Shown: positions 23,453-34,500 of the stretch, one piece after another | Layout: every line of letters starts with the position of its first letter | Numbering within the stretch: the first letter of the stretch is position 1 | DNA from: Erythroxylum novogranatense | Lineage: Eukaryota; Streptophyta; Magnoliopsida; Malpighiales; Erythroxylaceae | Assembly: GCA_029891385.1 (NCBI GenBank) | Contig: CM057235.1 | Location: 10,349,001 to 10,413,000, forward strand | Direction: 5' to 3' | DNA length: 64,000 nt | Notes under the pieces: model-generated | Told to the model about the DNA's origin: nothing | Seen by the model: only the letters and a program-made list of their open reading frames with translations | Databases searched by the model: none | Made by a program: the position numbers and the translations under genes

Positions 23453-24120
23453 CAGTGTTCAGTATTTTGGAGATATCTTGAGCTATAGAGCTCGGATATA
23501 GTTGATTCTTTTTGCAAATTAAACTAGAGAGATGGGATTACAAATGTTATGAAGGAGTCGATCGACAATGTAGCCTCTAAGACTTTTAAATACGGGTCGG
23601 ATGTTAGGTATAGAGTTCAGTCTCAACTTTGTAATGGTATGAGCAGTGTTCAGTATTTTGGAGTTATATCGGTCGCTAGAGCTCCGATCGATCTGATTCT
23701 TTTTGAAACTTAAACTAGAGACATAGATCTATAAATGTTATTAAGGAGCCGATCGACAATTGAGCCTCTAAGACTTTCAAATACGGGTCGGAAGTTCGAG
23801 GTAGTGTTTAGTCTTGGTGTTGTAATGGCTGAATAGTGTTCAGTATTGTGGCTATATCTCGATCACTAGAGCTCGGATTGAGTTGATTCGTTTTGCAAAT
23901 TAAACTAGAGAGATGGGGCTACAAATGTTATGAAGGAGCCGATTGACAATGGAGCCTCTAAGACTTCCAAATTCGGGTCGGAAGTTAGGTGTAGTGTTCA
24001 GCCTCGAGTCTGAAGGACAAACTTCAGTATTTTGGAGATATCTTGAGTTATAGAGCTCCAAACGATCTGATTCTTGAAGCGATGGAGTGGGTAAGACATA
24101 GAGGGACATTTCTCTAGATT
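23453..24120 (+). repeat. Four tandem units of about 190 bp in 3' LTR
   Basis: Unit starts are near 23453, 23644, 23834 and 24018, matching the array in the 5' LTR. Confidence 0.85.
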
Positions 24121-24920
24121 TTTTAAGACAAAAAGGAAGGGGCAATTTTGGAAGTTTACTTAAGGAGTTGAGATCTAAGGCTTATAAGTAAGGGACAAAA
24201 AGGTCATTCATACTTCATTTTAATGAGTTGGCATTATAAAGGTAAGGGCTGCTGTAGGATGAGAAGAACCACGATTTTTCTAGAGGAAGAAAGAAGAAGT
24301 AAGAAGAGGAGAGGAGAAGCAAGTTCGTAGGAGAAGAAGAAGAAAGAAAAGAGAGATGCTGCTAGGGTTTCGTTTTTCATGGGCTACAAGCATGATTTTT
24401 ACATGGATTCAAGAAGAAAAACATGAAAGGAGATGAAAGCTACAAGATGAGTTGTTGGGCCCCGAATCGTATTAAGCATGTTTATGTTATTTTTTTGGTT
24501 TAATTTGGAAATTTATTTTGTTGGACTTAATTAAGGTTTATAGTGTTTAAAGGGATGAAAGTTAAATGGTGGGATTAGTATAAATTAGGGTTGAATGAGT
24601 TGTTAGTTGTTAGAATTTAAAAAGGACTAAAATGGCTTAGGGGCAATTTAGGTAATCCACTTATAGTTTTAGAGTTTAAGGCCTTGAAGGAAGGTTATAT
24701 GGGTCCATTTAAGTTTCATTTTAAAACAAAAAGGAGAAGAATGTGAGGAGGAATCGTTTGTGTAAGAAGGAAAGGAGAAAATGAAAGTGTTTAAGTGTAA
24801 GAGGTATGATAAAACTACGTAGTTTTAGTAAGTGGAGCTTAGGTTGTAAGTTAAAAGACAAGTGTTGAGGCTTATAGGAGAATCACAAAATTTCTAGAAA
24901 AGGAGAGAGTGAGAGTCGGA

Positions 24921-24952
24921 TAAGAAGAAGAAGAAGAAGAAGAAGAAGAAAA
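24921..24952. repeat. (AAG)n microsatellite
   Basis: About nine AAG units inside the LTR, in the purine-rich stretch before the first donor-like site. Confidence 0.9.
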
Positions 24953-25314
24953 AGAGGTTTAGGTCTTGTGTTTTCCTTACTTAGAGAAGAGTGTAAGAGT
25001 GTTTAAGAAAGAGAAGAGAAGGAAAGGATTAAGAGTTTTCATCAAAGCTAAGAGAGGGAGAAATTTCGTGGGTCTCCTTTCAAGGTAAGAAAAATGATAA
25101 ATTCTTTGGGTTTATAAGTGGGTTTTGATGCTTATAGCTTGGGTAAGGTTTGGGTAAGGTTAGATAGGTTTAATTCCATGTCTTTCTCTCCTAGGATTGT
25201 TTAATTTTGGGATATCCCATGTTAATTGGATTATATTTGGTTAATGAAGGTGAAGAGAGGTTAGTAGAACAAGAAGCAAGATCAAGTGATCAAATTCAAG
25301 GCTAAAGGTTTAAG

Positions 25315-25947
25315 GTGGGTAAATTTCTTAATAATTGAGTTAATGAACTTGTTAAAGTTCTATAATAAATGCTATTAAATACTATTGAATTCTTTGAAAT
25401 AATTTATCCATATTGCTTGTTATTCTTGAAATGATTTAAATGTATATGAGATATGAAAATGTGTATATGATTGTTGAACAAGTGAAAAATAGATTTGAAT
25501 ATGTGAATTAGGCAATCATGTGAAAATGGATGTTGTAAGGTTCATTGAGGACTAATGTGTATAAAATGCATGAATGATGTGATATGCATGTTTCTATGGG
25601 TTTAGGGTGGTCCTTTATGTGATAGGTGCACCTATATAGGCTTCTCCCTTTGCCCAAGAAGTGGTATGGAGTTCCTCACGGACTCCCTCATGTGTTCACG
25701 GCTACACATGACCGTTTTACGGAAATGTGTAGTACGTCCTGTTGGACCCACCCGAAAACCAATTTATGTGTGACTATATTATGTGCTGTCTAAGTTGTTC
25801 TTGTGTGATATATTGTTTTGTAATTTCCTTTGATCATTTGATATTAAAGAATGAATTGTTAAAGGATTTTGGCATGTTTATTCTTAGTTATTAAGTTTTT
25901 TTTACCCACGGAGCCGTCGAGCTCACCTCCCATTTTCCCCTTCACAG
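25315..25947 (+). other. Intron-like segment inside LTR
   Basis: Donor-like TAAG|GTGGGTAA at 25315 and acceptor-like GCTCACCTCCC, pyrimidines, TTCACAG|GTCATGAG ending at 25947 (633 bp). A further donor-like CAAG|GTAAGAA lies near 25085. Confidence 0.4.
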
Positions 25948-27052
25948 GTCATGAGCGAGAAACCGAGGCATCGCATCGAGAATGAGGCATTACTCCGATG
26001 CAAATTTTTGTTTTTTGAAATCATATGTTTGAAACCAAGGCTTTAGATAGTATTTTAGAGCTAGCAATGTACTTTGCATTTTGTCTTTAAGACTTTGATG
26101 TATTTGGGCTAAAATGCCCTCTAAAGCTTTGTAATAACTTTGAATTTCATGTAAATGCAAGATTGCTGACTTTCAGTTGTAATTTATGTAATTTGCTTAT
26201 GTTTTATACACATGCATCATTGTATAGCTATATTTGACAAAAAGAAGGTTTGAGTTTGCATGTTTTACATTTGGAATGTGATAGAAGTTTAGGAGTGTGG
26301 TTGTTGCCTTGAATTGAGTTTGGAGATACTTTTGGGATTGATTTATGCTATGTGAAGTTGGATATTGAGTTTTATGCAGGTGGTGGAGCTAGGATTGAAA
26401 TTTGGCTAGTTGTATTTTCAAGGGAAGTGCTGTCAAATTTTCCTAAAATTTGATAGAAACTTCACTTGGGATTTAGTCCCTCTTAGGGCTTCAATTAGAT
26501 CGGGAAGTCTTTTTGAAGTTTGTAGTAGAGGTTCATATCTTTCCAATGACATATAATGTGTCTCATTTAGACTTGGGGTTAAGAAGTTATGAGGTTAGAA
26601 ACACATTCAGTCACTGTTCAATTAGCTATGTTACTGTTTCATTGGACCCTTTTATGGGCAGTGCCTTTGAGTGGCTTTTTACCTTGCTTAATGATGAAAT
26701 TAACATTTTCATCCTTCATGAGAGTTTTAGAGCATCTTGTTATCTTTCCATTGAGGTATAATATGTAATTTTTAGAATTTGGAGTAAGAAGTTATAAGAA
26801 TTGGAAGAAAACAACTAAAGTCATGCTTGCTGTTCATGTAGCTTATGAGTTTATGATAACTTTAATGACAAATGATTGAAACCCATAGTTTGATGAACCA
26901 ATTAAGTTGGAAATTATGATTTTGGTGAGTTGAACTTGGAGTATAAAGTGTTTAGGTTTTGCAATGAGTAAAATTGGAAGTGTATAAATGGTTATGAAGT
27001 TAGGTTGAAGATTGAGATGCATTGGAAGAAGATTTGAAGTTTTGAGAAATTG

Positions 27053-27230
27053 CATGTCCGTTAAATGGACAGCCTCGGGTGTAAAAACACCCCTTACCTT
27101 GCCCGTGTCCGTTAAGCGGACTTGCATGTCCGTTTAACGGACATTTGCGAACCTTTTAGGCCACTTTCACCCGTACCTGTCCGTTAAACGGACATAGCTG
27201 TCCGTTTAACTGACAGCTACGGGAAAGATG
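27053..27230. repeat. Cluster of GTCCGTTAAACGGAC quasi-palindromes
   Basis: Five copies of the 15-bp word GTCCGTTAAACGGAC or its complement, some with one change, within about 170 bp. The longest spaces between them are C-rich. Confidence 0.85.
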
Positions 27231-27910
27231 GTGGATTTTCGAATTTTTAGAGGCCTATTATTGTTTTGTGGTCTTCATGAAATTTGTAGATTTAGGTGTC
27301 TACTTTCTAATGGTTCAAAAACGAAAGAAATACAATTTATAGATCAAAAGTTATGATGATCGCGCCAAAAGATGTTCAAATTGATTTAGGATGTGAACAT
27401 ACTTGATTATTTTGGAAAAAAATTCCTCATCCGATCTCCAATTGAGGTGAGGCTTGAACCATTAGATTCCTAAGATATATATATTTCTCTTAACAAAAAT
27501 TGGTATCATTTTGAGTCAAATTGCAAAAGTTTGCATTAAAACAAGTGACAGGTCGGTTTGGAGATCATATTTGGTGTATGAACTATGTTAGGCTTTTTGA
27601 GTATAACTTGAGTTATACAACTCCTTTTGAGGTGATTCTTGTTGTGAAACGAACTTGAGTCATAGAGCTACAACTTATATGAAGGAGTCAACTTATTATC
27701 TTGATGTTTAAATAGTGTGCGCTCACGACGAATGCGGAGTTACAGCTTAGGACCCTGCAAGGTTATAAGCACAAGGTTTATGATTATGCAGTTTTAATGT
27801 CGAAACAAGTTTTCCATCGTGGTGAGGAACCCCTCCCTCGTGGGATGCGCGTCCAGATGTCATGAAGGACGTCGGACCCGTATCTCACCGGGGTGGGGTT
27901 CCAACACTTA

Positions 27911-27924
27911 TGGTATCAGAGCTT
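27911..27924 (+). other. Primer-binding site, initiator-Met type
   Basis: TGGTATCAGAGCTT directly after the LTR, spaced by CTTA. Confidence 0.85.
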
Positions 27925-28166
27925 TCGGTTAAGGTTCGGGTAGAAGGAGAACTGTAGGGTTTGCATGACCTACATCAAAATTGCATGATTTGTGTTACTT
28001 GCATTGTTTGAATTGATTTTACATACCTACATGGTGATTTTGACTCAATGTTGATTTTTGCATGATTATGACCGGATTTTTCATGATTTAAATCGTACGA
28101 TACATTTTGACAAACTGTTTTTGCATGAACTAAAGTTTTTCATTGGTTTTATTTTGAAGGAGTATT

Positions 28167-29548
28167 ATGCCACCTCGGAGTAGAGCTCGAGGAGCCCGAC
28201 TTCGTTCTCACTCTCACCAGGGGAGCACAGATGAGTCTCATGTCCTGCAAGATGCGGGGACACACTCTGCTCCTAGCTCAGAAGCACCTAGTGTGCAACC
28301 TGAGGAGCCTCCTCCTCCTTCTCCTTCTGTGCCTGCGATGGACCGCAATTTTTCCAGGCCTTTGCCCAGGCTTTCACCTTCGCCATGGGTCAAGGGTCTC
28401 GTGTTCCGTGCCACTCCAAGGGTTAGGGCGGGCAAGACGATAAGCTGAGGAAGTTTGGAGCGGTGGACTTTCTTGGTACCACCAATCCAGAGGAAGCTGA
28501 AGCCTGGATGAAGAGAACAGAGAGAGTCTTGGTCCAGATGAAGTGCTCTAATGATGAGAAGCTGGAGTATGCAGTGAGTTTACTGCAGGGAGATGCTCTT
28601 CACTGGTGGGAGTCAGTGCCACAGAGTCAAGCTGTGCCACCAGTACTCACATGGAGGGACTTCGGAGAGTTGTTCAGAAAGAAGTACCTTTCCTGGGTCT
28701 ACATTCAAGAAAAAGCTCGAGAGTTTTTGAATCTGACTCAGAGGGAGATGTCTGTGAGTGAGTATGAGTTGAGATTCACTCAATTATCTCGGTATGCACC
28801 TCATATAATGGCGAATGAAGAAGATAAGTGCCGCAAGTTTGAAGGAGGTCTCCACTTGGGTATCAAGGAGAAGGTGATTCTCCATAACTTCTGTGATTAT
28901 CAGCAGCTGGTGGATGTTGCAATCCAGGCTGAGAAGCTGGAGAACATCAGGCAGGAGGTGAGTAGGAAGAGGAAGAGCAGAGAGCAGTCTTCCAGGAGAG
29001 GAGATAGAGTGCAGACAGCTGTCAGGGGTGAGAAGAGTTTCCGTGCTCAGAGTCAGGGTGGCAATAGTGCCCCCAACAGAAGGTGCGCTTAGGGCGAGAT
29101 TAGTGCAGCTTCCTCAAGGGAGGAAACAGAGAATGAGAGAAGCGTAAATCATAACCCCGTGTGAGCACCGGGAATATGCATCGGGGTGAGTGTCGTAAAC
29201 TTTCGGGTGCCTGTTTCTGGTGTGGAGAAAAAGGGCATCAGATCAGAGATTGCCCTCTGAAGAGTAAAGGGGAAGGATCTCAGCCACAGTCTCAGAGGAG
29301 AGCAGAGACAGTGGGAATCGCACCAACTACCGGGGTGGCGCCTGGGTTAGTGAAGAAGCCCTTCCTCCAGGGGAGACCAAGAGGCAAGCACACCTCTGGT
29401 GTTTGCCATGACACGGGAGGAAGCTGCAGCTGCACCGGAGGTTGTTACTGGTATGGCTCAGCTCTTTCATTCTGATGTGTATGTGCTGTTTGATTCTGGT
29501 TCTACACATTCTTATGTGTCTGCAAGTGTGATTTTGCCTGATATGCAG
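28167..29548 (+). pseudogene. Ty3/gypsy gag and start of protease, broken and truncated
   Basis: An N-terminal Ser/Pro-rich stretch (28167-28445, MPPRSRARGAR) shifts frame near 28445 into the retrotrans_gag domain. That domain runs from FLGTTNPEEAEAWMKR through LLQGDALHWWESV and the F-x-KKYL region to YEL-x-FTQLSRYAP, ending near 29090. After more frame breaks comes a CCHC zinc knuckle, CFWCGEKGHQIRDC (from about 29213), and then the aspartic protease motif LFDSGSTHSY (about 29490-29519). The order gag, knuckle, protease with DSG and the WW-containing gag core fit chromovirus (Tekay/Del-like) elements. Coding stops near 29540, where the sequence changes to Mutator-like. RT, RNase H, integrase and 3' LTR are missing. 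Confidence 0.85.
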
Positions 29549-29581
29549 TCAGTGATGAATTGAAGCAAGATGAGGGGTTAC

Positions 29582-31659
29582 TGTTGGATCGGAAAAAGAA
29601 AACATGCTTTGTTTGGAAAAACGGTAGATTTCAAAACTTTTAATAAATCATTACTTGCAGCGGAAGCAACAAATCCAAATCAACATGCCAATCCATACAT
29701 GATATGGTATAAGGATAATAAAATATAAACAAGATCGAGAGTATTACGACTCCTTCACTACGACTTTAAATCCTCGCCGCGCTATCCTCTCCTTCTTCGT
29801 ATCCAAATCCTTTGCCTTTGACTCTTTTCCTTTAGCAATCTACTTTCTCCTTGTTGTAGTATCCTCAACCAATTAGATTTACCACCTGTTCTTCAAGGAT
29901 AATTAGGTTAACAAAATCCTTTGGTGGGAAAGGAGAAGAAATGTTTGGAGGAGATTTTCTTAGAAGAAGAAGAAGCAAAATTGAACTCTTTCAATTGGTA
30001 TTTTCGATTCTCTCTTTTATGAAAGGAGAGAAGGTGTAAAGAACATGCAAGAACTCTTTCTTGCCTACCAATTTCGTATATGCATGGATGGAAGGAGAGA
30101 GAGGCATCAAATGCATCACTTCTTTCATTAATCACTTATAAAATAGCCAATAAATGAGGTTATCTTCATTTATCTTTATGATGGCCATTTGAAAAGACCA
30201 TAACCTAAAATTCAATACCCAATTTCAGTTTTGCCAAGAATAAAGAAGGAAGATGGTCCATCTAATGTACATCTTTCATCTTTAATCTAATGAATGGAAA
30301 TAGGTTAGAAGCCAACATTAAAAGACAACCATTAAACCATTTAATGGTAAGTTCATAACTTCATTTAATGATGATTAACCATAATAAAGACCATCTTTAT
30401 TTAGCATTTTAATGTCAAATGTGTGGTTACACATTTAACCTAGGAATAACCGAAATTGCTATCTTCTTCTAAAAAAATGTTTTAATATAATTAATCTAAT
30501 TAATTACATTAAACCAAAAACCAAGCTCATTACTAAATGTACATTTGGGCTTCTTTAATTAGACCAAGCCCAAGATTCAATTATGGGCTTCTAATAAACC
30601 TCCATTTATATTTCTTACTTAGCTTGATAACCTTCCTTAAAGCCAAGTGGGGAATCTTATTGGACTTTGATAATTCAAGCTCCAATAAGCCCAGAATTAA
30701 TTCAATCTCATTGGAATTAATTCTAGCTTATTAACTAAATGTCATTCCATTAAAGACAATTAGTTGAACTCTTGAATTATTAAATATTATGAGAATATGT
30801 CCAATTGCAAACCCTATTTAGAACTTTATTATAGCCATCCGCACAATAAAGGGTAAAATTACCATTTTGCCCTTATGTTGGTTTTTCCTTCTAGATCTCT
30901 CATTTTACTTTATATGGTGATTAACACATAAGATCTCATCTCAGTGTTAAGACTTGATGGGTAGCTAGTCCATCAAACTAATGGCACCAGTTTAATCACC
31001 AAATCTCCTTAAAACATCTAGAAGAGATGATAACACTATAAACTCTTTATTTGAGTGAATGTTCTCGATACATGTTTCAATTAATAATTCCAACATGCGA
31101 GAATGGATTAATACTCTGTAAAATCCATTCGATCATATCAAGAATTATAATGAAACATATATGAGTTCACCACTCACAAGATTATGGTTCATAATAAGCG
31201 AATGCTTAAGTTGTATGTTTTAAGATTAAAGTAACGCCCACTTTATTCTTGAAAACATACTTGATTCCGATTCATTTAATAATGCCATTATCGATAGTCA
31301 ACTACTATCATGATATGAAACTCATCATTCCTCAAGTAAACTCCTTTACTTATATGGAGATAAATCGCAACACTACTGCCTAAACCATAATCAAGCGACC
31401 AACTTGATTATTCAACTGTGAATCAATTAATTGATTCTAATAATATACATGTTTCCCATACATCTCTATGTATATGTATATTACTTACAAAAGAATCTTG
31501 GTACCTTATGACCAGATATATAATGCTCATACAGATAAAACCAAACTCATTTGTTTCATTAATAATAAATATTTTCATTACAAAACTGTAACTGAAGAAG
31601 ATAAAGTTACATGTAAATACACTTGCTTTCCAGGGCACTATATTTACATAACTCCAACA
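29582..31659. mobile_element. Solo LTR, Ty1/copia type, with perfect target duplication
   Basis: 2078 bp starting TGTTGGATCGG and ending ACTCCAACA, flanked on both sides by GTTAC (29577-29581 and 31660-31664). The motif TTGCAGCGGAAG near the left end is common in plant copia LTRs. There is no internal domain. I leave the strand open; TG-to-CA reading and the GCAGCGGAAG position would both allow either orientation. It disrupts the Mutator-like gene. Confidence 0.9.
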
Positions 31660-31664
31660 GTTAC

Positions 31665-34500
31665 TCCAAGTTGAATTAGAGAAAGATGAAGACTTCATTG
31701 TTATCTAGGATAGTGATTCTAGAGATGATTTAGTTGATGAGGAGTTCTTTGGAGTTGATGATGAAGAATATGTTTTTGCTAGAACAAATGGGAAGAGATG
31801 TGGGAAGACTTTGCAAAGTAGGTTTGAATGCAACAATGTTGTCTATGGTGTTAGTGCTAGTGGAAAGAATCTCAATTAAGTTGGTGATCATTTCAAAGAT
31901 ACTAGAAGAGAAGAAGGAGCTCGCATTGTGGAAATATTGATTATGATGACAGTGATGATAAAATTCAATCATCAGTTCCTAGTGATGATGAAGCATCGAT
32001 ACCAAAGAAGAAATACATTAGTTTTGATCCAAAAGTTGATATGACTAATTTTAAGTTTGAAATTGGAATGAAGTTCAAAGACGATAAGCAATTGAGGGAA
32101 GCTACAAGGAAGCATACAATTACAAATGGGTATAATGTTTCAATGGCTAGATCCAGTGTAAGAATGGAAGCTGTTTATGATGCACATTGTCCTTTTCGAG
32201 TGTATGCTAGCTGGATTGGAAATGAGAAAACATTTGTTGTAAAGAGAGTAGAAAACACTCATAACTACAGTAACGTGCAGAGGAACAAGTAAGCTAACAG
32301 GAAATGGATTATGAATAAATTTATACACAAGTTTAGAAGGAACCTAAATTAGCCAATCAGTGAAATGACAGATGATCTTCAATCAAAATATACTTTACAA
32401 GTCACTAAACTTCAATGTTATAGGGCTAACTGGCAAGAAATTACCATGATTCGAGGATCAATGGAAGTTCATTATGAGAATTTATGGTTTTATGGAAATG
32501 AATTAAGATGAGATGACAAAGATGGAAAATTTATTTTAAAACTGATTTTGATGAATATGCTAGGAAAGCAATGTTCAAAATTTCTTATATTGGATTTAGT
32601 GCTTTGAATTATGGTTTTCTTAATAGATGCAAGATTACTGGGTTAGATGGGTGTTTTTTAAAACTTTCCTTAGTGGTGTATTATTATCTATTGTTGGTCA
32701 TAATGGAAATAATCGAATGTTTCCTATATGTTGGGTTGTAGTTGAGGGAGAAAATTACCAATCGTGGAATTGGTTTTTGAGCATTCTTGCTAAAGATCTT
32801 GACATAAGTGGAAATTTATGGACTTCTGTAAGCGATCAACAAAAGGTAAACTTTAAATATCCATATATTTGATGTTCATTTCTTTATGTGATCAACACTC
32901 TGTTAATTTATGTAACCATTTTTTAAATGGTTTAATGGAAACATTAAAGAATTTGTTTCTAGAAGCTGAAAATAGAAAATGTGCCCGTCATATGTATGCA
33001 AACTAGTTTAGTGTTCATAAAGGGCACACATATAGGACTTTATTTTGAAAAGTGGTGAATTGCACAACAGTGGTTGATTTCAATGAGCTAATGAAGGAGT
33101 CGAAGAATTTTTCAATGAAGGCTTATGAGGATTTTAAAATTAGGAATCTAAAGACATTTTTTAAGGCCTTTGTAAACACAAGACCAAAGTGTGAAATAGT
33201 ACATAACAACATTTCAGAGGCAGTTAATGGATTCATTTGTGAAGCTAGTACCAAAAGTTTGATCAGTATGTTAGAAGACATTCAAGTTTCTTTAATGACC
33301 CAGATACATGAAAAAAGGGATATAATGTTGAAGTCCATTGATGATATATGTCCTAGAGTGAGGAAGACAATAGAGGTAGCACAATGGGAAGCAAGACATT
33401 GTATTATCAGGATAAATGGGAATTTGAAATTTGAAGTCACTATTTTTGCAGACAAGTAAATCATTGACTTGGAAGCATGAACTTGTCAATATAGACTATG
33501 GGATTTAACTAGGATTCCATGTAAACATCTTATGCCTTGTATATCTTATCAGTGGGAGGATATCAATGTTTACGTGAATCGATGTTATAAGTGTGATACT
33601 TATTTGAAGAGTTATTAGTATGTTATGGAACCCATTAATGATCCTAAGTTTTAGACAAAGAATAAAAGTCTTCATCCAATATTACCTCCACTGATCAAGA
33701 AGACACCTATAAGATTAAAAAAGGAAAGAAAAAGGGATCACACTGAAGAACCTCAAAATCCCAAAAAAATTGAGCAAGGTTGGATTAACTATGAGATGCC
33801 ATCATTGTTATGAAATTGGTCACAATATAAGAGGATGCAAAAATAAGAATCATCCTCCAAGGCAACCTAAAATTGTTAAGGTAGTTATTTTAGTTGTGTA
33901 ACAAATGTCTTATTATTCATCCAGTATTATTAACTTTATGCTTATCTTCAATATGTATAATGCAGCGAAAAAGAGAAAGACCACCAAAAATTGAAGCCCT
34001 TCATCCAATATTCATAGCCATCCAGTACAAAGACCAACAAAATTAGTATTGATAGGATCAAATTCTGCATCTTCTATATTAAGAAGAGAGACCATAAGGG
34101 TTAACTAAAATTAAGTATAAATTTAAAGATTTTTTCTAACTTATATAACATTATAATTCTTTTTGTTTTTATAGGCAAGTAGAGGACATAAAGTAACATA
34201 TGGAGAAGTTATTGGGAATAACTACTTTACTGTAAGTCATTTAAATTCATATTTATACTACTTATATGTAATTATAAGGGAGATGATAATATTTACATAA
34301 TTGGTTGTTTATAATTCATAGATGTGTGGGAGTCAATGTCAAGTTTTATAGCCTCCGAATAGTATTGCAACAACAACTTAAGAATACTAAAGTACAACTT
34401 TCAATACAACTCAACCTAGGAGGAGGATCAAACTAAGGCCTAAAAGATTTGCTACTAGGAAATCTTCACTTTTACATTTTTGTTATGTTGCAACAAATGC
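31665..34500 (+). pseudogene. MuDR-type transposase, decayed
   Basis: In order: an acidic N-terminus (31665-32030); the MuDR DNA-binding domain (32041-32292: FEIGMKFKDDKQLREA, then CPFRVYASW and a terminal HNY); the MULE transposase core (about 32620-32850: LDGCFLK, then FPICWVVVEGENYQSWNWFL and SDQQK); and, after an apparent intron with a damaged acceptor, the core tail (NLFLEAENRKCARHMY, near 32945). Then 33052-33459 (NISEAVNGFI) and, after stops, a SWIM zinc finger (LTRIPCKHLMPCI, near 33500). The end is a CCHC-like knuckle (CHHCYEIGHNIRGC, near 33800) and a basic tail. The first catalytic Asp (LDG) and the Asp of SDQQK are present. Many stops and frameshifts show it is dead. Confidence 0.85.

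Larger units (their letters stand above)
21984..24452 (+). mobile_element. 3' LTR of the same element, truncated by an insertion
   Basis: It repeats the first 2.5 kb of the LTR at 17023 and stops after GATGAGT at 24452, where a new LTR begins. The remaining 1.85 kb of this LTR is not seen anywhere else in the window, so sequence beyond the younger insertion was lost. It contains its own GC-rich array (23148-23250) and 190-bp units (23453-24120). Confidence 0.9.
24453..27906 (+). mobile_element. 5' LTR of a Ty3/gypsy (Tekay-like) element
   Basis: It starts TGTTGGGCCCCG and ends GGGTTCCAACA, giving TGTTGG/CCAACA termini, and the intact initiator-Met primer site follows at 27911. Length is 3454 bp. 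It is inserted in the LTR ending at 24452. It holds an (AAG)n run, an intron-like segment (25315-25947) and a palindrome cluster (27053-27230). The second LTR is absent. Confidence 0.85.
29549..34500 (+). mobile_element. Mutator-like (MuDR) transposon remnant, split by a copia solo LTR
   Basis: Transposase-like sequence runs from just after the gypsy protease, is interrupted by 29582-31659, and continues to about 34500. Removing the solo LTR and one copy of its target duplication restores an acidic frame (DELKQDEG joined to LLQVELEKDEDF). Terminal inverted repeats and the 9-bp target duplication were not found, so the ends are approximate. Confidence 0.65.
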
